Assembly (NCBI RefSeq): GCF_947623445.1
Contig: NC_135241.1
Span: 15,626,501-15,690,500 of the forward strand
Source: Clavelina lepadiformis
Lineage: Eukaryota; Chordata; Ascidiacea; Aplousobranchia; Clavelinidae
Direction: 5' to 3'
Length of the DNA: 64,000 bases
In this document: positions 21,568 to 34,213 of the stretch, in pieces
Layout of the letters: every line of letters begins with the position of its first letter
Numbering within the stretch: position 1 is the first letter of the stretch
Notes under the pieces: model-generated
The model's database searches: none
What the model saw: only the letters and a program-made list of their open reading frames with translations
Told to the model about the DNA's origin: nothing
Position numbers and translations under genes: made by a program

Positions 21568-24500
21568 TCATACTTGCGATCGCTGTGATCCAACACTTTG
21601 ACCAACATCACCGTGCTGAGGCAAATGAAGATGGATTTGAGACGGCTGGTGAGTTGGGAGCATTGTCATAAACGGCGCCTGTGTGTATGGACTCATTCCT
21701 GGCCCAGCACCTGCTGTTCCAGCTGCTCCAGTATTAGCCGCAGCCATAGCTGCAGTCAGCGTCTAGAAAATAACATATTAATGAACAAACACAATTTCAA
21801 TAATTGCTGAAGTAGTAAGGTCTACTTGTACCTGAAGATTAAATGCTGGAGGTGGGGTGTTGGTGTGATGGTGAAAAGCTGCCTGTTGTTTATCATATGC
21901 AGGCTGCAAAAGTATTGCATTTATGGTAAATTTTATTGAGGATGTCATGTTGGTTACTTGTAGCAGATAACTTTGTAATTAGTAACGTTCATCAATGAAG
22001 CAGGAACAAAAAAAGAACGTAATTAATAATTACCATATGACTTTTCGTGTAGCCCTGTCCTTGCAAATCGTGCAGGTTACTTGCTGAAGAAACACTGATT
22101 GACGCTGGAAAATGAAACATTGTTTGAGTATTAACCTAACCGATACCATGTCTGTTACATGCTGGAGGGGAAGGACGAGGATATCAACACATTACAAACC
22201 TGTTGAGTAAGCATTACCAAATCCACTACCCGGTTGCTGAAATGCTGTTGTGGCATTCACCTGATGTTTTGCATTTGGAACCTACAATTGTTTAAAGCAA
22301 GTTTTAAATCTTGATAACAAAAAAGAATAATGATACAGTGCAAATTGTTGGACTCAGATACAGTACCAGAACAGCCAAAATCATGAAAATCATAATTACC
22401 GCAGTTGCAGCAGCAAACATCGGCGGATATTGGAAGGCGTTATAGTACAGGCCACTATATCCAGGATAAGCTGGTGCCGCAGTAGGCAGGTTCACATATG
22501 GTTGTGCCTGATGTGTGCCAGTTTGAGAAACTGAAGCAAAGCATGGAAATAATTATACTTTTTCTGCCCTTGCTCGCATTGATGATGAATTTGGATAGAA
22601 TAGGTATGTGTGTTTTAAAGCATGCCGTTTAGTGGTAAAAGAGTCAGGCACAGAAAGTTATTCTACACTGATATCACAACATACTGAACAGGTACAAGAC
22701 ATAAAAGGGCTACTAACATGTCAAACCATGTTCAATTTACAAATGTTCATCAGAAGACTATTGCGACATCACTGCACAGTCAGGAGAGCGAAAGTCTTAA
22801 ATATCATCACTTGAACAATTGCATTGACAAGCAGAGCCGATTTTTTCAAATAAAATAGTCTAATGTTTGTGGAATTCACGAATAGCACAAACCTTTCATT
22901 TGAGCACTGTGTTGACCGGTTGCTACAGGTTGTTGCGCGATACCAGAGCCAGCAGAACCAATTATTCCGATGACTGATGTAGGACTGGTTGGTTCACCAC
23001 GGCTAAATTTTCTTCAAACCCATTGTATAGTTTTAGGTTTTCAATTTAATCATACAATGCTTAAAAAGTGTTTTGCATAAGTATGACCAAAATACACAAA
23101 TATACGAAAGGTAAAGAAGGATCTACAACTGAGCTTACCCTTGACTGGCTGTATTTGAGGATGATTCTCGATTTAATGTATTATTGTTTGCAGATTGACT
23201 TCCTGTGCTATACATGTCGTAGTAGTTTGGCTGTGATATAGCATCAGTAATCACTTGTACTTTTAATACACAGCTATAATTACAAGTAACAGTTTATGAT
23301 TTTGATTGTCAAAACTAATACTATTAATTTACCAATTGATGCACTCGAGATTGCATGGCCATCAGGGAATCAGGATAGCCAAACAATGCCTCTGGCTGAA
23401 GAATAAAATTAAAATAGGTTTAATATGTTAATTGGGGATATAAATTATATTCAAAGATTCATTTGTCATGTAATTGCAGTTGTTGCATATCCCTTCAGGT
23501 TGTATCATCCAGTCAAATAGCCTTAGTTTACTAAGCCAACATTACATCATTTACCACCTGTTATATAGCTCGTATTACTAAAGTCATACACTTACAGTGT
23601 ATGCAGTCATTAAACCTGGGCCCATAGGAATTCCATACTGATTAGGTAAAATAGGTGGTACTCCAAGGGTAAGGTTTGGAGGTCCAGCTTTTGAAGTTGA
23701 GCTAACCTGTGTCGAAGCTTTTGTTGAACCTGGAAAATGATGAAATTATTCCATTATGAAAACAATGAAGAAAAAAATCACTGTAGCTGGAAGATGTTAT
23801 CTTTAAAAAGGTACTTGCACCCAATTGAGCGTCATTAAAAACATGAAAGATAAAAGAAGTTAGACAACATACTTGTGCTAGCCATGGGTAACATCGAACT
23901 CCCTAAGCCTGAACCAATGGAGTTAGGAACAGATGATGATGTTTGTTGATGATTGTGATGCAAGGAGGAGGATAGGCCGGATGAAGTGTAGAGATCACTA
24001 CTTGAAAGATGTTTTCCTGGAGAAGCTGCTATTGGTGTGGAAGAAGGCTGGGATGGGCCAGATGAGGCCATGCTGTAAGAATTACCAAATATTTCACAAA
24101 AAAGCTTTTCTTAAAACAGGATTCCTTTCGAGTTATTTCAATTTTGCTTACGTACTTGTAACCAATATTCATTGAGCCATAACCTCCATTTCCACCTGTC
24201 ATAGAAGACGACGAACCCAGGATACTAATAGGAGCAGAAGCAGAAGACGTTTGTAATTTTGTTGGCGTGCTTCCAACATGTGGAGTAATATGAGATTGTG
24301 CTAGACCACTTGTAAGGGAAGACATAGCAGATGACGATGATCCAGACTTAAACAAAAAATATTGGTTAGAGGTTGTGTGATAAAACAAGTTACGTTTTTA
24401 AAAACTAACTACTACTTACATCTTTCGAAGGAGTACCAGGAATATGGGGCATGGGAGAAGCCTGCAAACTTCCTGACATATTGGACGTTGTCACTGGTGA

Positions 24501-27500
24501 CCTTAAACTCCGGCCTACAAGATAAGATTTTGCCAATAACAATGAACAACTATGGCTGTTTTTTTTTATATATATATCAAAAAAATCTAAACAAGACGAT
24601 CGTTTCAGGGTAACATTTGCTGATCTTCAATTGTGCGACGCTGTTTACTACAAGCAACATATTTTTCTTGTCACTTGCCCTGTAGTGCATCACTTTGTTG
24701 ATAGAAAACAAAAATATGTATTTATCTTGCACTTGTGCAGTTGTTAAAGCATCTATAAAACTGCATATTTTGTAATAATAATGCAGATGCCACTGACTGA
24801 ACAATTGCTCTACTATTCCTCAAAAGTGTGAAAAATAGCTACAAATTGTCTATTGGAGAAAGTGAAAATCTACCTGCAGAGTTTGAGAGATCGGATACCA
24901 TTTGCTGTTGCTGTTGCTGCTGTGACTGCTGACTCAATGAAGTAGACGTATAATATAAATGAGATTGATTTCCCATTTTGCTAAAATGTAAGGGAGTATA
25001 ATATCGTGTAAGATATAATAAAAGACTTGTTACTGAAACACTCCAATGGTCTTTCTGGATAAATTGAACGCATACCTCTGTGTCTGCTCCATCGTGGATT
25101 CATGGGGTAAACCACCTAATGAAATGTTACCACCGGCAACCATGCGACTAGATGCAAAAGAACCTCCTGATGATGAAAGATCACCAGGCGGACCATTGCT
25201 GCCACTTAAACCACCAACTGAAGTAGTGGAAGACGACAGGGACTTTGGATGAGCAATCCCAGGAGGTCCACGCAAAGGTTCGTTTTGTTTCATGCCTAGA
25301 AGACGACATTTATGCATGATTGCATGCAATTACTATTTATAATATCACAATTTTCGATTATGCTATGGTGTTTGAATAAATAAACCAAAGTCAATGGGAA
25401 AGTTTTCATGTTAATTTAAGTAAAACAAATCAGAGTATCCGTTATTTTGTACTCAATACACAAAATAGGACAATACAAAGTAAACATGACTATTTAATTT
25501 GATATATTACGCCCCTACTTTCTAAATATCTCTGGGAACCATGAAGTGAAACTGAGGTAGACGTGCTTGGTGTCTGTAAACTGGTGTCAGCCAGACTTGT
25601 CCTGATCTGTGAAAATAGTACAATTAGCAGCAATAGTCATTGAAAAAAATGTGAAAGAACATTATCATATAACTGACTAGCTCACTTCAGTCAACATATA
25701 AAAAGAAATATATTATACCTGTTGACTTTGACTTGCCAATTGCGAAGAAAAGATTGAAGACTCTTCTAAATTACCAGAGGACATGTTGCTAACCACAGAC
25801 GATTGGGATGATATTATACTGCAAAACATCAATACAACGAGTATATCATCAATCATGATCTGTCACTATCATCTATTAGTTTTAATAGAAAAATTTCATA
25901 TTAAGCAGTGTACACATCACAAAAGGTGAAAAAATCAGTCTTCTATAAAACGGAAAACATTTTGACTTTACTTGTTATTGAAGAGGCGATTTTGAATTCC
26001 TGGTACACCAGGTGTTGAAATTGGTCCATTGGTTGTACCAAAATCATTAGCAGCAGTTGATGACGTGTTATCATCTACACCAAATTGTAGATCAAAGTTA
26101 GAAAGTTCATGATAACTTCCACCACAGGCACCAGGCATTTCAACAGCAGAAGCAGGTATCTGAAAATCAAAGCACAAATCAAGATTTTGAGGTGCAACAT
26201 CGTGACTTGTTATTGTTATTTGACTACTACTGTTCGATCCAGCAATATACACTAGACCAAGGTTCCTCAAACCATAGATCGTGACCCCGTTTGGGGTCGA
26301 AAACTGTAATTTTGGGTTTGTGAAACAAATTCAATTCTTATAAATTGAATTGCTTTCGTTAATTATTTATTCAATTTACTGTTTCCATTACGCGGTTCTT
26401 TTATTACTGTAGGCTACTGTTACTGTGGTGGATTGTGTGCGTTTGTATGATATTTCCGAAGACAAAAATACCATTTGAGATTTGTAATTGGACGTTTATT
26501 GTTTTAGTATCATTAACGTATAGGCTACCCATAAAGGGGTCGCATAGAAATTTCTTTTCTAAAATGGGGTTGCAGAAGTAAAAAGTTTGAGAAGCCCTGC
26601 ACTAGACAACCGCTGGTGGTGAAAAATAACAAATAAAATGAATGCAATGCTCAATAGCAAATTTTACCTTTGAGGAAAGAGGTTTTCTGCGTTGTTGCTT
26701 TGGTTGCCGAACAACTTGAGGTGCACCAAATGACAATGTGCTATGGCTAAGTGCATCAGCTTGAGATAAACTAGTTGATCCAGTTTGTGTTTCTGATTGA
26801 TCCAACGACTCAGCTTTTATGGGAGGTAAGCCAAGCTGTAGTAAACCACACAAAAAATTTGAAATTCTCTTCGTTTTTATTCTCAAGTTTGTGAACACGA
26901 GAGTTATTCAAGTATTAGTTATTCACGGTGAAAGCTTGTTAACTTGACTTCGTTTAATTCAAAATTTCAGACAACTGAAAGCATCCTAAATGGTGCTGGT
27001 AAACCACCAATTAAAATGCATGTAAATAATTGCTGAACTAAGCGGAAAAAAAACAGTTGGACCAACAAGGAGACTCCAGAAAGGTTACGGTACTTTATGA
27101 CAACTTAGTAAGCTAGCGGATCCGTGGGTGAGGTTACCAGGCACAAACTGCTAAAGCAGTTGAAGGTAGGCCTACGTTTAATGCCATTGTCACACTGCAA
27201 TCCTCAGTTCAAAAAAAAATTAAGAAAAATGCGCTTCAATTTATTTCTACAATTGCATTTATTATGACCCAGTAACAATTTTATGGAATTTGCCGCTAAT
27301 TTTAAGTAACTCGAAACTTTGGTTTACTTGAAGCAATTTAATTGGTACTTTCAACTTCAAAATAACAAGCTTCCAATGCAATTAAATGGTAACATTAAAT
27401 GATTTTGGTAGTTTGCAGCCCTTTATGTACGTTACACATTTACTTACGGAAGCTTTTACTGCTTCAGTGGCTTCTCTAGCCTGTGTTTGAGAAAAGTTGT

Positions 27501-30500
27501 CATAGGCTGAAGTCGTTGGTGGAATACCTTGTGAATCGTTCTACAGAGTAACAAACAAACAGACAAGTTTTCAATAATAAACAAGTAAACACTGAATAAA
27601 TAAAAATATTTAATAAACTTCACTAAGTTTTACTCAGCCAAGGAATCATTATTCTACAAAACTTCACATTTCAGGTTTGCGAAAGTATTAAGTAACATTT
27701 AAAATGGGAGTTAAAGTTGTGTAAAAGGTAAAGAAATTATTGTATGTAAAAGTTATGAACAAGTAATAGGCTGCAAGCTGTGTTGATGATGACAGGCTAT
27801 CAGATGAGTGCTAATTATACTTGCTAAGTGCTAATTGCACCCATCTCACCTGCTTTAAAGATGTGAATGCGGACTTTGTCAAGCCTGGTATTTGGTCAAG
27901 CATACTGTTGGAAGTGGCTACTTCTGCAGATTTGAACTGTTCCCCAAATGATCCTAGAAGCGATGATGAATTTCCTTCACTGCTATCAGCCATTAACTTT
28001 CCATTGTACTGTGAGTAGGACCTGTACAAAATCAAAATGCAAGAACTCATAGTAATAGACATACACATTAAATTTCTAGCAGGAAAATTGTTTCCAGCTT
28101 TTTGTTTAAAATTTAAGTTCTCCATCCTTTGCAAAACATATCAACTATTAAGCCTCAAAGGAATTCTATTTACAAACAACTAAAGCTGGAAGTAATTAAA
28201 ATTATTTACATATTTATGTAACTGCGAATTACGATTAAGCAAGTCTTTTATAAAGACTTTTCAACTGTGTCTAATCGAAGAAGCACAGGTTATCAAGCTA
28301 ATATATGTAAGATCAATGTTTACTAATATTGCCGTGTCAAGCATTGTGCTTAAAATGAGGGAAACACACAAGGACATCTTTCAGCCTAAAACACTGGCAC
28401 AAGGGTGTAATGCGAAGAGAACTTTCTTTGAAACGTCATAAATGAAACATAAAATTGCGTCAAAATTATATGACATCACTGTTATCACGGAACTCAAATC
28501 CTTAATTATGTCCAGCTCTACAGACAGCCAATTACTCTTAACGAACAGTACAATAGCATTAAAATTAAGATACGTACGTTTCAGATCCATGGGAGCTATA
28601 ATGTCCTACGGCAGTGGAATTATTTGCAGATGAGCTGCTAACCTGTCTTTCAAATGGACCAAAAAGTCGTGAAGACTGGGATTCCAAGTCATTAACAGCT
28701 TTCGTGTCACTGAATAGCGAGTTCGACTGCGTAAAAAAAAAAGGTTTCAAACACTATTCCAATTATGTGATTACATCAACTTCTATTAGGTAGGATAACC
28801 TAACCTGCCCTTGTTGCTGCAATTGTTGAATAACTGATGTTGTATGCTGGTTCGAGCCATTAAATGGCAATGCTCCTTGTCCTAATGCACCACTGTTTAT
28901 TTGTTGCGTATACACATTACCACCATCTATATAAAATTAAGCATAAAACTTGCTTGTCCAAATAAACTGAAAATTTATAAAAATTTACTAACCATACAAT
29001 TCATGCCTAGCAATTCTGCATAGTCAGTTGAAAATGACAGGACAAAACTTACCGGGGTGATTTTTTTTAAACAGAGCGCCAAGATCAATTCTTTCACCCA
29101 TTTGTGGTGCTGTGGTGGAATTTTGAATGCGATTTTGCTGAGAAGCCAGGGGGCTAGTCAAAGATGAAGTTGAAATTTGGGTGTTTTGGGATTGAAACAC
29201 CTTTGTTTCTGCCAGCTATTGCAAGATAAACCAGAGATAATAGCATGTCAAAAGTTGAAAGTGAAAAATCAATCAAAATTGAAAAAAAAATCATTGAAAC
29301 GGTGTTATATCCACTTTTCGGTTAAGAACAATGTGACGAGTGCTGCAAGATAGTAACAACAATTTACACCAGCAACTTAAATCAAAGCCATTATTCAAAA
29401 TTTTGTAAAAGAAATGAAAGATCTTGTTCCAAGAAAAAAGGTCATATGTAACACAATACAACAGATATAGATTTCTAGGGTTAAAGTAGTAAAAAACTTG
29501 GCTTACGTCATCATTCCAGCTGCCTGTACCCCAGGGTTCAGTAAAAGAATCTTTTACCTTATCTTTGTTCTTCTGTGCATCATCATTTGACCATGTTCCC
29601 ACCTTTGCAGTACAAATAACAGAATGAAAGACTTTACATGTGAATTATTTTTATCACCACAACATGTCTGTTTTCTTAACAATTCAAGAACAACCTCCAG
29701 GTTTCCCCAATCTTCATCCTCAGTTGCCCACAACTTGGATGGGTCCGTTTGATCTGTGTTGCTTGTTGTGAAATTTCCAAACTTGTCATCAAAATTATTC
29801 TGGTCTTTGCCACTTTTTTCATCATAATTTTGATTAAATCTCCTGAGAGTTAATAAAAGATTCCCATGAAAAATTAATAGGATTTTGTTCATGAAATTGG
29901 GATGATACCGTTAAAACTAATAAAAAGCTTACTAACAATATGCATGGTGGCTCCATAGAGTATTTATTTTTATATATATTTTTAGTGCTCACTTTTCGAC
30001 CTTTTCAAAATTTTAGTTTATTTAGTACCAATTTTCAATATTTATTTTTTACACAGTTTGCCTAAGTTATGTTTTTTTAACTTCGCAGCGATTCCATTTA
30101 TATAAAATACCCTGAAATTGATGATGCCACTTCCTGGCGAAATATATTTTTCCGTATTAAATCTTACTAACTGACCAATCCAGTATTTATTCGTACTTAT
30201 TATAATACTTTCATTTATAATATGCAATAAGATAATTTCAATTATATGTTTCAATGAGCTTGAGCTGAGTTTTGAACGCTTGTTTCTACTAGTACTACTA
30301 CATTTGGTATGTGATTACAACACCCATCTATCCTAGCAATCTTAATCCCTTTATACAACTGAAATGATTGCAGAGTTCTCTTTGCATTGGCAATATACAA
30401 ACACACTGCTCACGGGAATCGACGTTGTCCTCGTCCGGGTTGGCGACCTCTCGAAGATCCTCCTCGACCTCTTCCCCTTCTTCCCCCTCGTTGACGTTCT

Positions 30501-33500
30501 CGGCTTTCTAATCCACCCCTGCTGTCTTCATCATTGCGTCTATCATTGTCATTACTTTTTCCTACAGTTTTGATTTACATAGTTTAAAAAGTTTAAATAG
30601 CAAATATTCTACAACAAAAAGATCTCTTAGAAAAATTAACATCATATCTATTACAAATTCTATATTGAAAAGGCCTGTCTTTTCAAAAAAGCATTATGTG
30701 TCCAGGTAAAACATTTCATCACCATATGTTTTAGGTGCATATATTATTGCTTTGTGAGCATGAACACTTCCAGCCAGTAGGCAGAATTGACCATGTTATG
30801 CAATTATAGAAACACTTTGCTTTTTGGAATGGAATTACACGTACATGAAATTAAACGGAAACCCATCTTTTGGTGAGGAAACAAATATTCTAAATGGTAT
30901 TAAATACAGGGGTTCCAATTGTCACAATGTTTAAACCAATAAATAAATACCTCGGTTACGAGGTTTGCCCCGGCCTCTGCCCTTGGAAGTGCTACGTTCC
31001 CAGTTGCCAATAGCCGGCAATGTATCATCTTTAATTTCATCATCAAATGTATCCACGCTTTTAACTGAAGTGTGTGTCTGTTTGTTTTTTTTCTTTCCTG
31101 CTGTTTCCCACTCACTTTGCTGAAAAAGAAAAATGCAAAATTTTCAGTTGCTGAAATAGCAAGAGTCTCAAAAGTCACAGCACTGGTAGTACCATCTAAC
31201 TTTATTGCCAACAAGTAATTAAATTCTCTAATTAAATAGTCATCTACTTTTTTAAACGTATATTTAAGGTCACAATTATAGCGATGTAAAATGTCTTTAC
31301 CACACTAATACTCTTAATCGAAATGAAATGCACTATACACAAACCTTCTGTTTGACAAAAAATCTTGACTGCAATGAAACATGTTATCCAAACTAGCTAT
31401 TTGACAACACTAGAAAAGAAAATACCTGATCGACAGATCCATTTTCTATAATAAGTTCAATTGCTCTGTTTGTGTCATTGTTTGCATCATAGAGTGCAGT
31501 CCGTGCATTGTCTTCAGTTGTTCCTGTGACTTCAATGATCTAAAAGCCCAAAATAAAGTCAGCATAATATATACATATATGTATCCAATCATAGAAACAA
31601 ACTTACTGAAATAGCTCAACTTAAGGAATATGATGACTTGATGTAGTTTTTGTGTTTCAACCAACGTAGTAAAAACCTCACTTTGTTTACATAAATTAAA
31701 CAACACACATACATACATACATAGGTAGCTGATGTCATAGGTGCTGCATCTAATATTTTGACTCGCATGAGCTAATCTCCAGAAGTTGCACTTCAATACA
31801 ATTACTGAACAGTAGGGATGGGGAAAAATAAAATTATTTGGGACGCTTACGACAATGAATGCATTATACTGCCACGTGTATTGCATTATAAATTAATATA
31901 AATCATGTAGTGCATTACATGTAAGGCATGAACATGAATCTCAAGTCCATTTGATTCATTGTACGTAAAATCAAAGTGTATAACCCGAGTCCAGAAATAC
32001 AATTTTATTAAAGTGAGAAAGTGTAATTGCAAGCTACTTTTCCCTCTCATCTACATCATGATTTTGGGCCTGTTCTGAGATATGCATGCAAGAAATTTTG
32101 CATTGATGCATTTTTTTACTATCATTTACTTTCATCACAGTCACATTTTTAACGTAAGAGCCATGTTCCCCCCAAAACAGACGTACAATAAGTTACCAAC
32201 AAATAGGGACATGAAATAAGTCTAGTGTTCACATTAACCATCGATTATTTCATCATTTTGCAAAAAGAATATTGGCATAATCTTCAGAGTTCAGACCAAC
32301 ACTAATTTTGAAAATTACTAACTAGTGTACAAATAATGAAGTCTTAATGTCATATATTTTTTGAAACAAAGCTTGCCACATAAAATATTTGGCTGTTCAG
32401 AGAATATCCTTAACTTTTTTGAGTAGATGGCATCTAAGATCTTAAAAACTGACTGTCCCTGGAAAATGTTGGATTGAAACTTTGTGAAACCGTGGGACTG
32501 TTAACAATTGACATAAATACAGTTAATAACAGTTAATTCTTTGTGTGTCATCTCAAAACTGATAATGCAGACATGCTGTATAATTTCTATCTAACATATC
32601 TTTTACAAAGTTTTGAATTTTTGTATCTCTGCCACTTCTGTTCCAAATTTTTATTCCTGTTGGCAAATTGATATAATTTTTTTCATTAATTACAATACAC
32701 TACTGCCAAGACAGTCATTACTTTGTGTGGGCAACCCACAGGGAAAACCATTAAAAATGGCACCATCCAGACAGCCACCATGTGCCATTGTTTTGCAGTG
32801 GCACTGGATGCTCATTGTTCAAACATTAAATGAAGCAGCTGGTTATTGATGTGACAACAAAAACTGTAGCCACATCAGCAACTGGATGCCTAGTAGGCAA
32901 GTAAAGCGAAATTGGATGATCTTTCACTTTGACAAGGTGCGTTATGTGCTGCAAAAAACTGTGGCTCATCCTTTGCATCTCTAACTTGAGTGTCAAAGCA
33001 CCAGATTGGAAAGTTTGCAAACTGCATTCTGGAAAATTTTAAATTCATGCTCTATCTATTTTATGCAGTATCTTGCTTTTGAACTTTGATGCACGATTTT
33101 ACATTTGTTCAAAAAGGGCAAACTTTCCAATTTGGCAAAATGCATGCAATACAAGCTTCCATACTAATATTATACATATCATACCTTTGCAACATTATCG
33201 TGCATCTCAGTATCCTCATCTCTTTCATTGGGATTGATGATTTGAGCTAGTCGTACATCTTCTGCACTCGCCTAAAATGAAAAGAAAGATTACATTAACT
33301 TTGTATTATTTCAATACACTTCAATGATTACCCTACAAGCTTTTTAGAAATGTGCCAAGCACAAATTTATTCAGTTTGTGCGAAACTGATTTTTTATGCT
33401 GTCATATTTCGGGAACCCAAAAACTTAAATATAAACTTATAGGGAGTTTTACAATGTCTGTTTCATAAACAATGGCCAGTTAAATAAGAAAATTGAAATG

Positions 33501-34213
33501 TTAATTATACCTATATCGTACAAATATTGGTAGACATGGCACAAAGTATAATAAGAAAAAGAACATTGTTAAGTCTGATAATTATTACACAAACAGGTGA
33601 CGGCCTCGCTTTTTGATGTTTAATTAGACAAATTCCACAATGGAAAACCCAATAAACAATGAACACTTTTTAATTCTGTTTGTAGCTGAAGCGTGTTAAC
33701 ATCAGTATATAATAGAAAAGGCGGAGTATATGGTAGCTTGCCAAAAGATAACTTACTTTTAAATTAGGTTTTCAAGTTAATTCTTAGAGTGCTACCATGT
33801 ATTCTGTTTTTTGTGTTTGTCTATGCCACAGAAAACATTGGCAGGGCTTGAAACAAGTATTCTTATAGTAACACAAGCCCATAGGCGACTAACTTTCTAA
33901 ATTCCAGGGCGGGTTATTTACATAAATTGTGGATTTGCATCTGTATTTAATTTGAAATAGTTGTATCACCTATTTTTCAAATGTAGCATACATATGGTTT
34001 TTATCACAAATCTAAAATTCCTGTATATACTCAAGTAATATTCTAATATGCTAATATTCTCTGAGTTATGTTTGGGTTTGCCCTGGCACATTAGCTTTAT
34101 AAACATTAGATTGAAATGTAAAAATAAAATGATAATCATCTCACGTGTGACTGCTTCTGACTGCTGTTAGATTTATCTCTGCGATGTGTTCGATTTGTAG
34201 TAACCATTGACAT
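21568..34213 (-). CDS. UBAP2L: UBAP2/UBAP2L/lingerer, UBA and RGG RNA-binding protein
   Basis: UBAP2L/lingerer acts in stress granules and translation control and, in flies, in growth and mating behaviour. Thirty exons join in phase into about 1278 residues (human UBAP2L about 1087, fly lingerer about 1375). Exons, 5' to 3': 34145-34213, 33185-33271, 31426-31539, 30951-31119, 30414-30561, 29695-29842, 29507-29602, 29053-29215, 28805-28926, 28578-28726, 27850-28021, 27448-27540, 26668-26835, 25972-26159, 25719-25818, 25519-25606, 25076-25295, 24874-24980, 24420-24514, 24156-24346, 23873-24072, 23596-23729, 23333-23395, 23139-23230, 22893-23002, 22400-22530, 22200-22281, 22034-22104, 21832-21903, 21568-21762. 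Seen: a UBA domain (DVRLAQII...VTGTTEDNARTALYDANND, about residues 25-85), an RGG/RGR tract (about 140-195), the family hallmark IPASAVEMPG (567-576), a Ser-rich middle, a polyQ run and the conserved Pro/Tyr-rich tail (KSHMPAYDKQQ, AFNLQ). Donors of exons 6 (GTTGTT) and 16 (GTAGGG) are weak but keep the phase. Confidence 0.93.
26258..26599. mobile_element. hAT-type element in a lingerer intron
   Basis: The ends CAAGGTTCCTCAAACC and GTTTGAGAAGCCCTG are imperfect inverted copies, flanked by a perfect 8-bp duplication CACTAGAC (26250-26257 and 26600-26607). It is the same family as 13821-14223 (shared GACAAAAATACCA and GGACGTTTATTGTTTTA words). Confidence 0.9.
32515..32840 (+). repeat. Interspersed repeat, copy 2, in a lingerer intron
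   Basis: This continuous copy matches 16240-16440 joined to 17392-17500. It lies antisense to lingerer between its second and third exons. No coding capacity or terminal repeats were recognised. Confidence 0.7.

Noticed and set aside
31700..31725. Short CATA repeat
   Set aside because: Only a few units; an ordinary microsatellite without special context.
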